From Lepus europaeus (taxonomy: Eukaryota > Chordata > Mammalia > Lagomorpha > Leporidae), in NCBI RefSeq assembly GCF_033115175.1, contig NC_084831.1, forward strand, positions 39,960,002-40,024,001: 64,000 nt of DNA, read 5' to 3'. Each line of letters begins with the position of its first letter. The stretch's first letter is position 1. Position numbers and translations under genes: made by a program. Positions 10,716 through 22,515 of the stretch are shown one piece after another. Under the pieces are notes generated by a model. It saw only the letters and a list, made by a program, of their open reading frames with translations. It searched no databases and was not told where the DNA came from.

Positions 10716-11689
10716 TTCTGCTACTGCCTTTCATGATTAGCTATTATTTTAATATTATTGATAACAAACCCACCAATTAGTTTAAGACACAATACAACCA
10801 AGTCATCATGAATAGATGTTATATATAATATGTTACTATGATCTTGCATTTGAATAGAAATGTGTGTTTCTGATAGCATGGTCTAGTCATCTTAGCTGGC
10901 AATTCTGTGTATTTTAAAGTAAAACTATCTCTAAACCTCAAATACAAAACTTATTTATCACTGAGAATGCATGGAAGGTTTAAGAGAAATAAGACTTTTT
11001 AAATTTCTAATATAGTTTGTCATGAAAAGACAAAGCATGCATCCCCTGTAGCAAGAATTTTTTTAGATAGATAGGACAACACAAGTTTTATCCCTTGGAC
11101 AAAGTGTGTATGGGCCTACACAACTCTATGTATACACCCAGAAGATTGTTTCATTTTATGAATCTTGTTTCCCTAAGTAAGATATACTAGTTCAGTCAAT
11201 AATAATTAGATTGTCATTCCTCTGGCTGGGTTTTAGAAAGTAATAAGCCAAAGAGAAATCACAAGTCCTCCTGTAATGGCTTTAGGGGAAATGTGGATAT
11301 AACAGGGCAGGTTGCTTTTGGAAATAAAAGGTGGGAGTGGAAAATTCCTAGCTCTAGTTACAAACTGTGTCTGCTGGAATTGGGCATTACTCCCAACCCA
11401 GTGGAGGGCCTCCTGAGATTCAACCCTAATTTCTCCATTACAAGAAGAGGAAACGCCAAGGGCTTGGGCAAATTCACAGTGAGCCCCCAAGGGCTACTAA
11501 CATTGCACCAGCTGGAAGCCACATCCATCGTAGGGAGGAGTATGTGGGTGAGGCAAGTCCTCTTCTGGTGTTACAGATAAATAGTTTTGGACAGGAGGAA
11601 AGTTTTAATGCAGGCAATTAATTTTTTGCCTACAACTACCAAGATGTAAGTATCTGGGACACTGAATACTGACAGTTAAGAGAATAACG
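10716..11689. other. Unassigned unique DNA
   Basis: No SINE or LTR landmarks. Overlapping short frames on both strands at 11233-11580 have no recognisable domain. Confidence 0.5.
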
Positions 11690-12040
11690 ACCTCCCAAAA
11701 TGTCTGTCTCCTAATCCCCAGAACCTGTCATCAACTTCTTTGTGTTCTTGCAAAAAAGAAGAGATTAGGACGCAGACATGCACAGAGGGACAATCATGTA
11801 CAGATACCAGAAGACGACCATCTACAAGCCAAAAAGAAATGCCTCAGCAGCAACCGACCTTCCCCACACCCCAGGGGTAGACACCTGTCCTTCAGAACGT
11901 GAGCAATATCTGGTTTATGCCACTCTGCCTGTGCCCCCCCCCCATCATGGTGGTCCTAGCAGCCTAGCACCACCAGCAAAAACCATCATCTCAAGTCTGT
12001 TGAATGTTTTCCCTGCAGAAACACTCCTTCTCTGAACTCC
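11690..12040 (+). mobile_element. MLT1-like (ERVL-MaLR) LTR fragment
   Basis: Starts with the characteristic ACCTCCCAAAATGTCTGTCTCCTAATCCCCAGAACCTG order and continues with GAGATTAGGACGCAGACATGCACAGAGGGA. It contains an 8-C run near 11936. Sense orientation; the 3' boundary is uncertain. Confidence 0.7.
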
Positions 12041-12511
12041 GAACATTGGCATAGGCTACACTTCTCTTTTTCTCCAAGGGTTCAAAAGTCATAGCAGCAA
12101 CAGCATAACGAAACGCCAAAGACTCAGGTGAACTGCTTTTAGCTGCAAATAGAAAACTTGATTGCTGTTGGCCTGAAACACAAAGGTGTTTAATAACAAG
12201 TCTGAGGGCATCTGGAGAGGGCTGCTGCAGCTCCTCTGGTTAAAAGCCCAGACCCTTTCTGTCTTGGCGGGTTTTAAATGTGCAGTGTCTCCCACTCATG
12301 CTGCTTACCTGCAGGCTGTTTGCTCACATTCACTCCAGAAAAGGGGAGAAAGGGCAATACCAATTACCTATGTCTTTTCATGGGAAAATAGAGTTTTTCT
12401 GGAAGGTTCCCAGCAGGCCTCCGCTCGTGAGGTCTCATGGCCTCCTGCAGGCATAGGGGAGGCCAGATGCAGACCAGCTCACAAACTGGACAGACTGCTC
12501 ATGACTGGATT
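12041..12511. other. Unassigned unique DNA
   Basis: No recognised repeat. Frames on both strands (12089-12295 minus, 12186-12548 plus) look like chance. Confidence 0.5.
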
Positions 12512-12648
12512 AAACCAGTGGTTCTCAATCCTGGTTAGAAACACCTGAAGGACCTTTAGAAATATAGATACCTCGGGTTCTGACTCAAAACGCCTATTTT
12601 TTACATTCTGCAGGTTATTCCACTGTGTAGCCAGGTCGAGAACCACCG
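12512..12648 (+). mobile_element. MER5A-like hAT-Charlie remnant
   Basis: The left end CCAGTGGTTCTCAATCCTGG and right end GTCGAGAACCACCGG form the inverted terminal repeats of MER5A-type non-autonomous elements. Total length about 135 bp, with a CACCTGAAGGACCTTTA block inside. Confidence 0.85.
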
Positions 12649-12837
12649 GCAGAGAGCAATTTTGGATCATCTGTGATGCCACTTGGAACAAAATTGAGAC
12701 CCAAAAAGCAAACAAGAAATGTAATAGGAGAGATATAGAGGTTCGCATGTTGTGGCAGAATATCTATAAATTATTTGTCCATAAAGCTTGGATGGTCCAC
12801 CTGGATTTGGGCACACTCAAATATTAGAGTAAGGTTC
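12649..12837. other. Unassigned unique DNA
   Basis: Nothing recognised. Confidence 0.4.
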
Positions 12838-12990
12838 TCCCTCTTTTCCTCTTCTTCTTCTTTTGCCTCCTCCTTTCCCCACTCCTCTTCTTCTTCCACC
12901 TCTCTTCCCTTCCATCTCTCTCCTCAGCCGCCTTCTAATCTCTCCATCTCTCTCCCTCTCACTCCATTTCCCCTCTCTCTTCTATCTCTA
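12838..12990 (+). repeat. Pyrimidine-rich low-complexity tract
   Basis: About 150 bp of almost pure C and T on the plus strand, with CTTCTTCTTCTT and CTCTCTCC motifs. It creates a serine/proline-rich chance frame at 12775-13266. Confidence 0.85.
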
Positions 12991-13343
12991 GCACAGTTAT
13001 ATAAGCATAGGTACAACTATAAGAAATATTCTCTACATAACCAAAATATTACCATCCAGCCAGTGACTCAACATGTCCAGATACAAAGCTCACTGCCTTC
13101 TGTAGTCACTATCTATGATAGCACAGGTACTCTCTGTACAGTGCACCTGCCCCAGATAGTGGGAAAGGCCTGGGGTCCATGTGTCAGGCTTTGGCTACAG
13201 AGTGAAGCACCTTTCTCTAAATCACACGAAGATGCCACAAAGCTTATCATGGTCCTGGTATTATGAGACTCCTTTTTTCACTGTTACATGGCTGTGACCG
13301 TTATGAAGTTCTCACTCTCTTTTTTAAAAAAATTGATTTATCA
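12991..13343. other. Unassigned unique DNA
   Basis: No recognised repeat or gene. Confidence 0.45.
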
Positions 13344-13590
13344 GGGCCGACGCCGTGGCTCACTTGGTTAATCCTTCGCTTGCGGTGCCTGCATCCCATA
13401 TGGGCACCAGATTCTAGTCCTGGTTGCTCCTCTTCCAGTCCAGCTCTCTGCTGTGGCCCAGGAAGACAGTGGAGGATGGCCCAAATGCTTGGGCCCTGCA
13501 CCTGCATGGGAGACCAGGAGGAAGCACCTGGCTCCTGGCTTCAGATCGGCGCAACGCGCTGGCCTTAGTGGCCATTTTGGGGAAGGAAGA

Positions 13591-13626
<36 letters not shown>

Positions 13627-13650
13627 ACTCAGCCTGTCAAATAAAAATAT
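13344..13650 (+). mobile_element. CSINE2-like SINE
   Basis: Head GGGCCGACGCCGTGGCTCACTTGGTTAATCC marks the CSINE2-like subfamily. It has a B-box-like GATTCTAGTCC, the GGGAGACCAGGAGGAAGCACC core, (CT)n at 13592-13625, and a short tail. Confidence 0.92.
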
Positions 13651-13996
13651 TTGATTTATTTTATTTATTTGAAATGCATAATTACATAGATTACATAGTG
13701 ACAGAGGAAGAGATAGAGATAAAAACAGAGAGAGAGGGAGTTGTTCCATCTGCTGGTTTACTCCCCAAATGGCAGCAATGACAGAGGCTGGGTCAGGCCG
13801 AAGCCAGGAGCCAGGAACTTCATCTGGGTCTCCCATGTGGAAGGCAGGGACCTTTGAGTCCCTTCTTTTCCAGGCCTTCAGCAGGGAGCTGGATTGGAAG
13901 TGGAGCAGCTGGGATTAGAAAAGGTGCCCATATAGGATGCTGGCACCTCATATGGGATGTGGCAATGGCTTAACCCACTATGCCACAACACTGGCT
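13651..13996 (-). mobile_element. CSINE, antisense, tail-to-tail with previous
   Basis: Starts TTATTTTATTTATTTGAAATGC and ends in the antisense head ATGCCACAACACTGGCTC. The duplicated TGGCACCTCATATGGGATG-type words near 13925-13965 are a small internal duplication. Confidence 0.9.
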
Positions 13997-14321
13997 CTTG
14001 AAGTTTCTCTTTTACTATAAGATGAAATTTATCTCCCGGAACATGCTACTCAATGGCCCATTTAATGGTCTGGCACTGCCTAGAACCCATTTGTGCCCCC
14101 AACTCTGGTCCTCATGACGTCTTAGTTCTCTCAGCCCTGGTTCCTGCAGACATTCTGCTTAACACAGCTCAGCTTCTCCCTTGCTGTCTCCCTCATCCTT
14201 CTCTGGATGCACTGCTGAGTGATCGGTAGTCCTCTTAAGCTACAGCCCCATAGCTCAAACGCTGTCATCATGAAAGGCTGCCCCAAAATGGGGTAACTTT
14301 ATTTCACTCAAAGGCAAGAAA
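13997..14321. other. Unassigned unique DNA
   Basis: No recognised repeat. Contains CATGACGTCTTAG near 14112, a CRE-like TGACGTC half-palindrome, of unknown meaning. Confidence 0.4.
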
Positions 14322-14620
14322 GGGTATTTGAAAAATTGGCGTAAAAATTTGATGCAGCAATTAGGATGCCACTTGGGACACCCACAAAACATGTCCGAGT
14401 GCCTGGGCTTGTGTCTCAGCTCCACTTCCGATCCCAGCTTCCTTCTAATGCACACCTGGAAGGAAGCAGTGATGTCACAAGTACTTGGGTTCCTGCTGCC
14501 AATGTGGGAGACCCAGAATACGTTCCTGGCTCCTGGCTTAAGCCTGGCTCAAGCCTGGCTGTTGGGGTCATTTGGAGAGTGAAGCAGCAAATAGAAGATC
14601 TCTCTCTCTCTCTTTTAAAA
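14322..14620 (+). mobile_element. CSINE, old diverged copy
   Basis: Diverged head, core ATCCCAGCTTCCTTCTAATGC, TGGGAGACCCAGAATACGTTCCTGG, TTTGGAGAGTGAAGCAGC and a short CT run. Tail degraded. Confidence 0.82.
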
Positions 14621-14659
14621 TTAAGTTATCTTTTAATTCCATTTGCCATTAGCTTTGTT

Positions 14660-14926
14660 AAAGTTTTGTTTATTTATTTGAAAGGCTCAGTGAGAGAGAG
14701 AAGGGCAGAGACGGGGAGAGAAAGAGAGATCTTCCAGCCACTGGTTCACTCCATAAATGGCCACAACAGCCAGGGTTAGGCTGAAGCCAGGAGCCGGGAA
14801 CTCCTTCAGGATCTCCCATGTCGGTAGGAGGGGCCCCGGTACCTGGGCCATCTTCCACTGCCTTCCCAGGAGCACTAGCAGGGAGCTCAATTGGAAGTGG
14901 AGCAGCTGCAACTCAAACTGCTGTCC
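14660..14926 (-). mobile_element. CSINE, antisense, head missing
   Basis: Antisense tail (GTTTATTTATTTGAAAGGCTC) through GGAGCAGCTGCAACTCAAAC, then the sequence leaves the family before the tRNA-like head. A 5'-truncated insertion. Confidence 0.88.
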
Positions 14927-16010
14927 CTGGGGGAATTTCTTATATAAAATGAGGTTATTTTCAGTGCTAATGTGCCTTCCTCTCTCTTCTACCTTCATCA
15001 ATTCTACCTTCACTACTGAATCTGTGTCATGTAGCACAGTAGGTATAGAAAGTAACAAGACAAAGTCTTGGTCCTCGGAAAGTCTTGGTCCTCGGTCGTC
15101 TGGTAGGAGTATCCCGCCCCTCATCTGTCCTCTCCTGTCCAGCCCACCAACAGGACCCAGCCCAGCAACACAGATAGAGAGCACTCCCTTTTCTCAAAGC
15201 TCCCGGAATTCTGTTTCAGTATTCCTACATGTTTTCAATATTCCTAATCGTTTTTTCAAAGCTCTAGAGAACACAGCTCCCTGGGACAACCAGAAAAGGG
15301 AAGAGAGAAGGATTCAGGATAGAAGGGGTAGAGAGGGAACAAGTGTTACTTTAAAGCAGAGAGTTCCTTTTGTGGAAAGAACTGTGTTTGGGAAAAATGA
15401 TTTCAAGGATTCTTCACATGCATGAACAGAGAAACCCAGAAGATTTAACCAAGATAGACTGGTACAGTCCAACAGTGGACGGGAGTGCTTCACACAGTGA
15501 ATTGGGGTGAGTGCTGACGAGGTTTGGGTATGGGAAGGGAAGGATTCTGAGACTGTCTCAGACATGAGAGGGAGAAGCAAGGGATAGGAGCACTGGGAGG
15601 GCAAGCAAGATGCATGGAGCTGCTGGAGACCCACATCTAAGTAGAAAAATAAAATTGACCTGGGGGCAGGAAGTGAGGTGAAGGCCTTGTATGTGCTGGT
15701 GACAAGGCTCAATGGTTGGTTTATGTCTAAGATTGCTCCCGTGGCTGGTGATATCCCTGAAGCCAAAAACGAGGTCTGGACTATTCTGTTCCCAGTAGCT
15801 AGCATTGTGCCTATCTAATTCCAGGTTTTGTGGAGCCTGAAGCTTATGCGATTTGGGAAGCCTTCTTTAAGAAAAAGATTTTGAAATTTATTAACAAAAA
15901 GTTAAGAAAGTGAATATTTATAATGAGGAAATAAATCACAAACTATTTTCAAAATCTCAAAGTCCAGAAAAATCACATTATGCTTTTGTTAACTTTGATA
16001 AGTATTACTG

Positions 16011-16012
<2 letters not shown>
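14927..16012. other. Unassigned DNA, part perhaps an ancient repeat
   Basis: 14930-15300 shows nothing I recognise apart from a tandem CTTGGTCCTCGG duplication near 15066-15095. At 15560-15850 the purine-rich 'GGAGAAGCAAGGGATAGGAG..GAAGGCCTTGTATG' style resembles a dispersed old mammalian repeat also suspected at 43.7 and 63.4 kb. The 222-residue plus-strand frame at 14757-15425 begins inside a SINE. Confidence 0.4.

Positions 16013-16046
<34 letters not shown>
16013..16046 (+). repeat. (AT)17 microsatellite
   Basis: Uninterrupted alternating A and T over about 34 bases; self-complementary, so able to form a hairpin or cruciform. Confidence 0.97.
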
Positions 16047-16048
<2 letters not shown>

Positions 16049-16215
16049 TGTGTTTATTCTTTAATCATTTCTTTCTCTGAAAACAATTTTTCTAAGATTG
16101 ATTTTCACTTTTTTGGAGAATGAACAGAAATATAATTGAATCTTTTAATATAATTTATCAAAATTGGACTTTTATTTTATAGTATTCAGAAAAGTTCGTA
16201 TTAACTTCACAGCTT

Positions 16216-16852
16216 CTGGGGTCTATGCTATGGTGCAGTGGGTTCTATCCACTGGTTCACTCCCCAATTGGTCACAATGGCCAAAGCTGCGCCAATCCGA
16301 AGCCAGGAGCTAAGAGCTCCTTCTGGGTCTCCCACATGGGTGCAAGGGCCCAGGGAGTTGGGCCTTCTTCTACTGCTTTCCCAGGTCATAGCAGAGAGCT
16401 GGATTGAAAATGGAGCAGCCAGCCAATGCCACAGCTTACTTGGCTAATCCTCCACCTGCAGCACCGGCACCCTAGGTTCTAGTCCCGGTTGGGGTGCTGG
16501 ATTCTATCCCAGTTGCTCCTCTTCCAGTCCAGCTCTCTGCTGTGGCCTGGGAAGGCAGTGGAGAATGGCCCAAGTGCTTGGGCCCTGCACCCACATGGGA
16601 GACCAGGAGGAAGCACCTGGCTCCTGGCTTCGGATCGGCGCAATACACCAGCCACAGTGCATTGGTCATAGTGGTCATTTGGGGGGTGAACCAAGGAAAA
16701 AGGAAGACCTTTCTCTCTGTCTGTCTCTCTCTCTCTCACTGTCTGCCTGTCAAAAAAAAAAAATGGAGCAGCCAGGTATCTAACCGGTGCCTATGTGGGA
16801 TACTGGCACTGCAGACAGCGGCTTTACCCACTACACCACAGCACCAGCCCCC
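16216..16852 (-). mobile_element. CSINE with inverted head, split by a younger SINE
   Basis: 16216-16243 is a sense head (GGGGTCTATGCTATGGTGCAG). It is joined directly to an antisense CSINE body that runs 16244-16411 and resumes 16764-16852, ending in an antisense head (ACCACAGCACCAGCCCC). The element therefore has a head at both ends and no tail. A CSINE2-like copy interrupts it. Confidence 0.85.
16412..16763 (+). mobile_element. CSINE2-like SINE nested in an antisense CSINE
   Basis: Complete sense element: GCCACAGCTTACTTGGCTAATCC head, GGGAGACCAGGAGGAAGCACC core and A11 tail. The host word AAATGGAGCAGCC occurs directly before it and again directly after its A tail, as expected for a target duplication. 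Confidence 0.95.
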
Positions 16853-18335
16853 CCATAATTTCTTTATCCAGTCTTCAGTTGACAGGCATTTAGGTTGATT
16901 CCATGTCTTAGCTATTGTGAATTGAACTGCAATAAGCATGGGGGTGCAGATAACTCTTTTATTTGCTGATTTCATTCCCAGGAGAGGGATGGCTGGGTTG
17001 TATGGTAGGTCTATATTCAGATTTCTGAGGTATCTCCAAACCAGATTACTTTCCCAGAAACAGTGGGTTATGGTACCTTTTTCCCCACATCCTCGGCAGC
17101 ATTTGTTGTTTGTTGATGTCTATATGAAAGCCATTCTAATGGGGTTGAGATGAAATCTCATTGTGGTTTTGATTTGCATTTCTCTGATGGCTCATGATCC
17201 TGAAAATTTTTCCATGTGTCTGTTGGCCATTTGGATTTCCTTTTTTAAAAAATGTCTTCTTAAGTCCTTGGCCCACTTCTTAACTGGGTTGTTCATTTTG
17301 TTGTTATGGAGATTCTCTTTATATATTCTGGTTATTAATCATTAATAGTTGCATAGTTTGCAAATAATTTCTTCTATTCTGTTGGTTGCCTATTCACTTT
17401 CCTGATTGTTTCTTTTGCAGTATAGAAACTTCTCAATTTGATGTAATCCCATTTGTTAATTTTGGCTTTGATTGCCTGTGCCTCTAAGGTTTTTCCCAAG
17501 AACTCTTTGCCTGTGCCAATATCTTGCAGGGTTTCCCCAATGTTCTTTAATAATTTGATGGTGTTGGGTCATAAATTTAGGTCTTTAATCCATTTTGAAT
17601 GGATTTTTGTGTAAGATGTAAGGTCCTGCTTCATATTTCTGCATGTGGAAATCCAGTTTTTCCAGCACCATTTGTTGAAGAGACTGTCCTTGCTTCAAGG
17701 ATTGGTTTTAGCTTCTTGGTCAAATATAAGTTGGTTGTAGATGTTTGAATTGATTTTTGGCATTTCTATTCTGTTCCATTGGTCCCTCCATCTGTTTTTG
17801 TAATAGTATTAGATTGTTTTGATTATAACTGCCATGTTGCATGTCTTGAAATCTGGTATTGTGATGCCTCCTACTTTTTGTTTTACAAGATTGCTTTAGC
17901 TATTTGAAGTTTCCTGTGTTTCCATATGAATTTCAGCATCAATTTTTCTATATCTGAGAAGAATGTCTGGTATTTTGATTGGTATTTCATTGGATCTGTA
18001 AATTGCTTTCAGAAGAATGAACATTTTGATGATATTGATTCTTCCAATCCATGAACATGGAAGATTTTTCCATTTTTTTTGTATCTTCTTCTATTTCTTT
18101 GTTTAATGTTTTGTAATTCTCATCATGGAAATCTTTGACATCCTTGGTTAAATTTATTCAAAGGTATTTGATTTTTTTGTAGCTATTGTGAATGGAATTG
18201 ATCTTAGAAGTTCTTTCTCAGCCATGGCTTTGTCTGTGTATACAGTTATTGCTTTTTATGTGTTGATTTTATATCCTGCTCACTTTACCAAACTTTTATG
18301 ATTTCCAATAGTGAGCACTTGATGAGTTGACTAAA
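16853..18335 (-). mobile_element. L1 LINE ORF2 remnant, antisense, 5'-truncated
   Basis: About 1.5 kb reading as the antisense of L1 ORF2. Landmarks are GACAGGCATTTAGGTTGATTCC, GCTATTGTGAATTGAACTGC, GATTTGCATTTCTCTGATGG, TTTGTTGAAGAGACTGTCC, TTGGTTGTAGATGTTTGAAT and TTGATTCTTCCAATCCATGA. These cover the C-terminal part and part of the reverse-transcriptase region. Stops in all frames; younger than the L1 at 0.1-1.7 kb by its better match. It has no 3'UTR or tail because the SINE knot abuts it. Confidence 0.9.
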
Positions 18336-20706
18336 AAAATAAATATTAAAGCGAAGCAAAGGAGGAAGAGGAGCAAGCAGGAACAACACGCTGACGCCTG
18401 TGAAGAAGCAGCTGCCCGGTACCGTGGCAGCTGGTGAGGTTTCATCAGTGTCTCAGCCTACCCTCGGCCAGGGAATTGTCTCTGTTTGTCACCGAGGCTT
18501 TGGACCTCCTGGATAAGCTGCCTGTGTTCCTCCAGCCTCTTTGCCCTCAGCGGGTCTAACCACACAAAGAACTATATTCTCATCATGATGGCAGGAAGTT
18601 TGCTAGTCGCCAAGCCTCCGTGGGTGCCTTTTTGATTTACAACATCTAAAGAGCATGAAGGGATGCATTCAGAGGCAGACTTTAAACCTGAAGTCACCCT
18701 AGTGTGAGTCCTGGCTAAAACATCCTCACTGGCAGCCACTGCAGAGCACAGCTGGGCGAGTGGCAGCATTTGCCCTATAAAACATTTGATACTTTGCCAG
18801 TAAGCTGTAAAGAGCAAAAGAAAGCTGCTGTCTACTTTGCAGTTACAGGGCAGCTTTGGAATGTGCTAGCCAAAGCAGAATGTGACCCTTGCTCGATCTG
18901 GTGGTAGTACCCCAGCTTTGCCAATGAATGGGAGTAGTATAGTTGTCAGGCCCACAGGCTTGTCACTCAAGTCCCCTTTGGCATAGCCACTGGGATCTCA
19001 GAGCATGTCCCTAGATCACTCTTTTACCTTCTGGTGTTGGGTGTTCTTGGGAACTTCTGAAACCATCTGGCATCACTGTCACTTTCACTTTCCACTCCAC
19101 CTCTTTGCAGTCTTGTTTGCCAACTGGTGCTACTGGCAAAAGAAGAGTGGCCTGCAGCTCTGTTGCCCTTGGAGCCATCTCTTCACTTATATCTAGGCTC
19201 CTCTGTTCTCCCACTAACAAGGGTCTTTGAAGGGAGGGGCTCCCAGTGAAATCATCTCCCTATCAGACTCCAGGTGACAACAGCTGCTTGTAAAGCTGAT
19301 GGAAAGTAAATGCCCCTTTCAATTTTTGTACCCCTCCTTGACAAGCGTGGGCCATGTCATTCATGACCATGTTGGAAGATGGCTGAATGGTAGTGTCTGG
19401 TATCAAGTGCATAATGTGATTTCTCCTTGCCAATCCACAAACCTACAAAAATTCCAAGGTAGGAGTCACGGCTCTCCTCTTCCAGGATGAGTTCCTTGAG
19501 AAACTCATGGATACTTCTTGAGTATCCTGTGAAGTCCAATTTGCTTGAGGGTTCAAGCTCCAGTAGTCTGCAACTCAGCTATTCAGTCCCAAAGTCCTCC
19601 CTATTTCTCCCCAGAATAGAGGTCCTTGTACAGACAGGATTCTTAGAAACTTTTCTCTCCTAGAGTTCCTGTGGTAGTTTAGGCATCCCTAGAACCCTCA
19701 GGCAATTATTTGCAGTTAGTAGTTTACTGAGGAGACAATCATAGGAAACACTCATCAGAGAAGGAAGGAGGCCACCAAGGGCACATTATCAAGCAAGCTT
19801 CCACTGTGGGTAACTGGACATTAATCCCATGGAGGAGTTCTGAGATCCAGTGCAGAATATACATCTCAGAGTCATCCTACCCAAGGGTGAGGAATCTGGA
19901 CTCTCTATCCACCTGGAATCTTTATCTCAACCACTGGTTGAGAGTGTTAGTCTCAGCACTTGTGGCCTGCTGTGTGGGCAGAGTAGGCCCCAGAAGGTAG
20001 AGAAACCAGCAAATCATAAGTGCTGGCCAATGGGAGTCAGGCCAGTGAGTACAGACATGGGGGTGCCAGGTAACAAGGGTGGGCATGTCACAGTGGGCTA
20101 CAAGTTCCAGAATAGACTAGCAGGACCTTCCCCCAGTCCAAAAAGAAGGAAACAACCGTGAAAAAATAGTTCAACGTGTGATGACAGTCTGTATGATGGC
20201 TCTGCATAATCTGTCCAGTAAGGGCAGCTGAGACTGTGGGAGTGGGGCCAGTACCACCTCCCTAGGCCAGTGGGCACTGACAAGGATAAGGCAGGAAGTT
20301 GGGGTGCAGGACAGAGATCCTGGTGTCAGGGGCACAGGACTCTAAGGAAGAGAAACATAGACATTCATTTGCATTGTTCTAGCCAAGTGAGTCTCCATGG
20401 CTGATTTCACCCGCCCTGCAGGTGTTTCAGAAGCTGATGGGCCATGGAACAGTGGCTGTCAAAACAACTGAGTGCTACTCCTGGCACTTGGTGCACTAAA
20501 TTCATATAGGCCCGGTAGTTCTACACAAGACATTGCTCTGCATCCCTAATCCCTATCCCATCAACTACCCTAATAGGGAAAACCTTGTACACATATCTGA
20601 GTTCCCAGCCTCACTGCTTTTCACATATAAATTTGATCTTTTTTGCATAGTTTTAATACAGAGTAAATTTTCCAGGAATGTAGTCTCCTTGTCAACCAAA
20701 GACAAA
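18336..20706. other. 2.4 kb unassigned DNA
   Basis: No CSINE, MIR or LTR landmarks I can name, and no frame above 103 residues. The 18340-18420 stretch is purine-rich. The phrase-like, moderately GC sequence at 19670-20350 has the feel of an old interspersed element but I cannot assign it. Confidence 0.45.
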
Positions 20707-20964
20707 TAGGACCAATGCTGTAGCATAGCTGGTAAAGCTGCTGCCTGCAATGCTGGCACCCCGTATGGGTGCAGGTTCATGTCCCAACTGCTCTACTTCC
20801 TATCAAGTTCCCTTCTGATGCACCTGGGCAAGTGGCTGAAGATGGCCCAAGTGCTTGGGGCCCTGAGCCCATGTGGGAGACTGGGAGGAAACTTCTAGCT
20901 CCTGGCTTCAGTCTGGCCCAGCCTGGCTGTCGTGGCCATTTGCGGAGTGAATCAGCAGATGGAA

Positions 20965-21008
<44 letters not shown>

Positions 21009-21034
21009 CAAATAAATAAATATATCTTTAAAAA
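20707..21034 (+). mobile_element. CSINE, full length
   Basis: AGGACCAATGCTGTAGCATAG head, B-box-like GGTTCATGTCCC, (CT)n 20969-21002, AAATAAATAAATATATC tail. Confidence 0.93.
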
Positions 21035-21840
21035 AGTTGAGAAGAGCATATCACTTGTAGTCAGTGATAGTATCTGAATCACCAATTCAACATTCCTGGT
21101 GGAGTAGCTAGCATTTGGGGCTTTCACATTCAGAGGATTGTGTGAAGATGAAAGCATGCACTGCTTCATTTAGTCTTATGCAGTCATGCCGGAGCACTCA
21201 GATACGGAGTACTTAGTATTCTATTGCACATTACTGCCAGGCAGAGATTTAGACATGAGCTCCTGGAGAGAGACCACAAGACCCTCCTCAATCCTCCTCC
21301 AGGGTTGAAACCAAGGACTCTGCTCCCCAACCATGGTCCACCCAAGACCATCCACTTTGTCCTTTAACTTGTGGTTAAAGTGTTCTGATAAATTGGGGAC
21401 TCAGCCAAACCAGAAAAGTCTAGTTTATGGTACATGCACTGGGAGGCCCAGTTTGATATCAGAGTGACCTTGCTTCATTAGACTATCATTAAAACATAAC
21501 TCGCTTTGTGGTTTTGCCCCCCACTCCCAGTGGCCATTCTTGATGCAGATTGGGGCTGTGCAGAGAGCTCAATGTCTGCAAGTTCCAGATGTCAATCAAA
21601 AATGCCAATCATGAGCAGCATGGCCACATCACCCATTTACACCTCTCGCACTTTAGGGATGAAGCCTCAAACCAAGGAGAAACAGTGCCACATTCCTATT
21701 CCTTTCTGGAATGTACTTTAATAAACTTTGCTTTAGTCAAGGCAAACAGCCCACTGCCAGTGAATTATTTCCCTCTTATTGTAGCCTGCATACTCATATG
21801 AAATATATGTGGATGTGTTTTTAAAAAGTTGAGTACATTG
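21035..21840. other. Unassigned unique DNA
   Basis: No recognised repeat or gene. Overlapping plus-strand frames at 21506-21801 show no family signature. Confidence 0.45.
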
Positions 21841-22445
21841 GGGCCGGTGCTACGCTTTAGTGGGTAAAGCCACCGCCTGCAGTGCTGGCATCCCAAATGG
21901 ATGCCGGTTCAAATCCCGGCTGCTCCACTTCTCTTTTTTTAAAAATTAATTTATTTATTTGAAAGGCAGAGTGACACAGAGAGAGAAGGAGAGGCAGAAA
22001 GAGAGAGAGGTCTTCCATCCGCTGGTTCACTCCCCAGTTGGCCGCAACGGTTGGAACTGCACCGGCCAGAAGCCGGGAGCCAGGAACTTCTTCCAGGTCT
22101 CCTATGTGGGTGCAGGGGCCCAAGGACTTGGGCCATCTTCTTCTGCTTTCCCAGGCCATAGTAGAGAGCTGGATCGGAAGTGGAACAGCCAGGTCTTGAA
22201 CCAGTGCCCATATGGGATGCTGGCACTGCTGGCAGTGGCTTTACCTGCTACGCCACAGCACTGGCCCCTGCTCCACTTTTGATCCAGCTCTCTACTATGG
22301 TCTGGGAAAGCAGTGGAAGATGGCCCAAATGCTTGGGCCTCTGCACCCATGTGAGAGACGTAGAAGAAGATCCTGGATCCTGGCTTCAGATCGCACAGCT
22401 CTGGCCATTGCAGTCCATTGAGGAGTGAACCAGCAGATGGAAGAC

Positions 22446-22482
<37 letters not shown>

Positions 22483-22515
22483 AACTCTGACTTTCAAATA
22501 AATAAATAAATCTTT
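21841..22515 (+). mobile_element. CSINE, full length, split by an antisense CSINE
   Basis: The head to the CTGCTCCACTT word occupies 21841-21930. The rest, from TGCTCCACTTTTGATCCAGC to a (CT)n at 22452-22478 and an AAATAAATAAATAAATC tail, occupies 22268-22515. The host word TGCTCCACTT occurs on both sides of the insert. Confidence 0.95.
21931..22267 (-). mobile_element. CSINE, antisense, nested
   Basis: Complete antisense copy from TTTTTTTAAAAATTAATTTATTTATTTGAAAG to ACGCCACAGCACTGGCCCC, inserted in the B-box-proximal part of a sense CSINE. Confidence 0.95.

Noticed and set aside
14757..15425. Plus-strand frame of 222 residues
   Set aside because: The first third is antisense CSINE; the rest has no domain, and the opposite strand is equally open.
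18336..20706. Possible LTR in the unassigned 2.4 kb
   Set aside because: I found no TG..CA ends, target duplication or polyadenylation signal in the right order.
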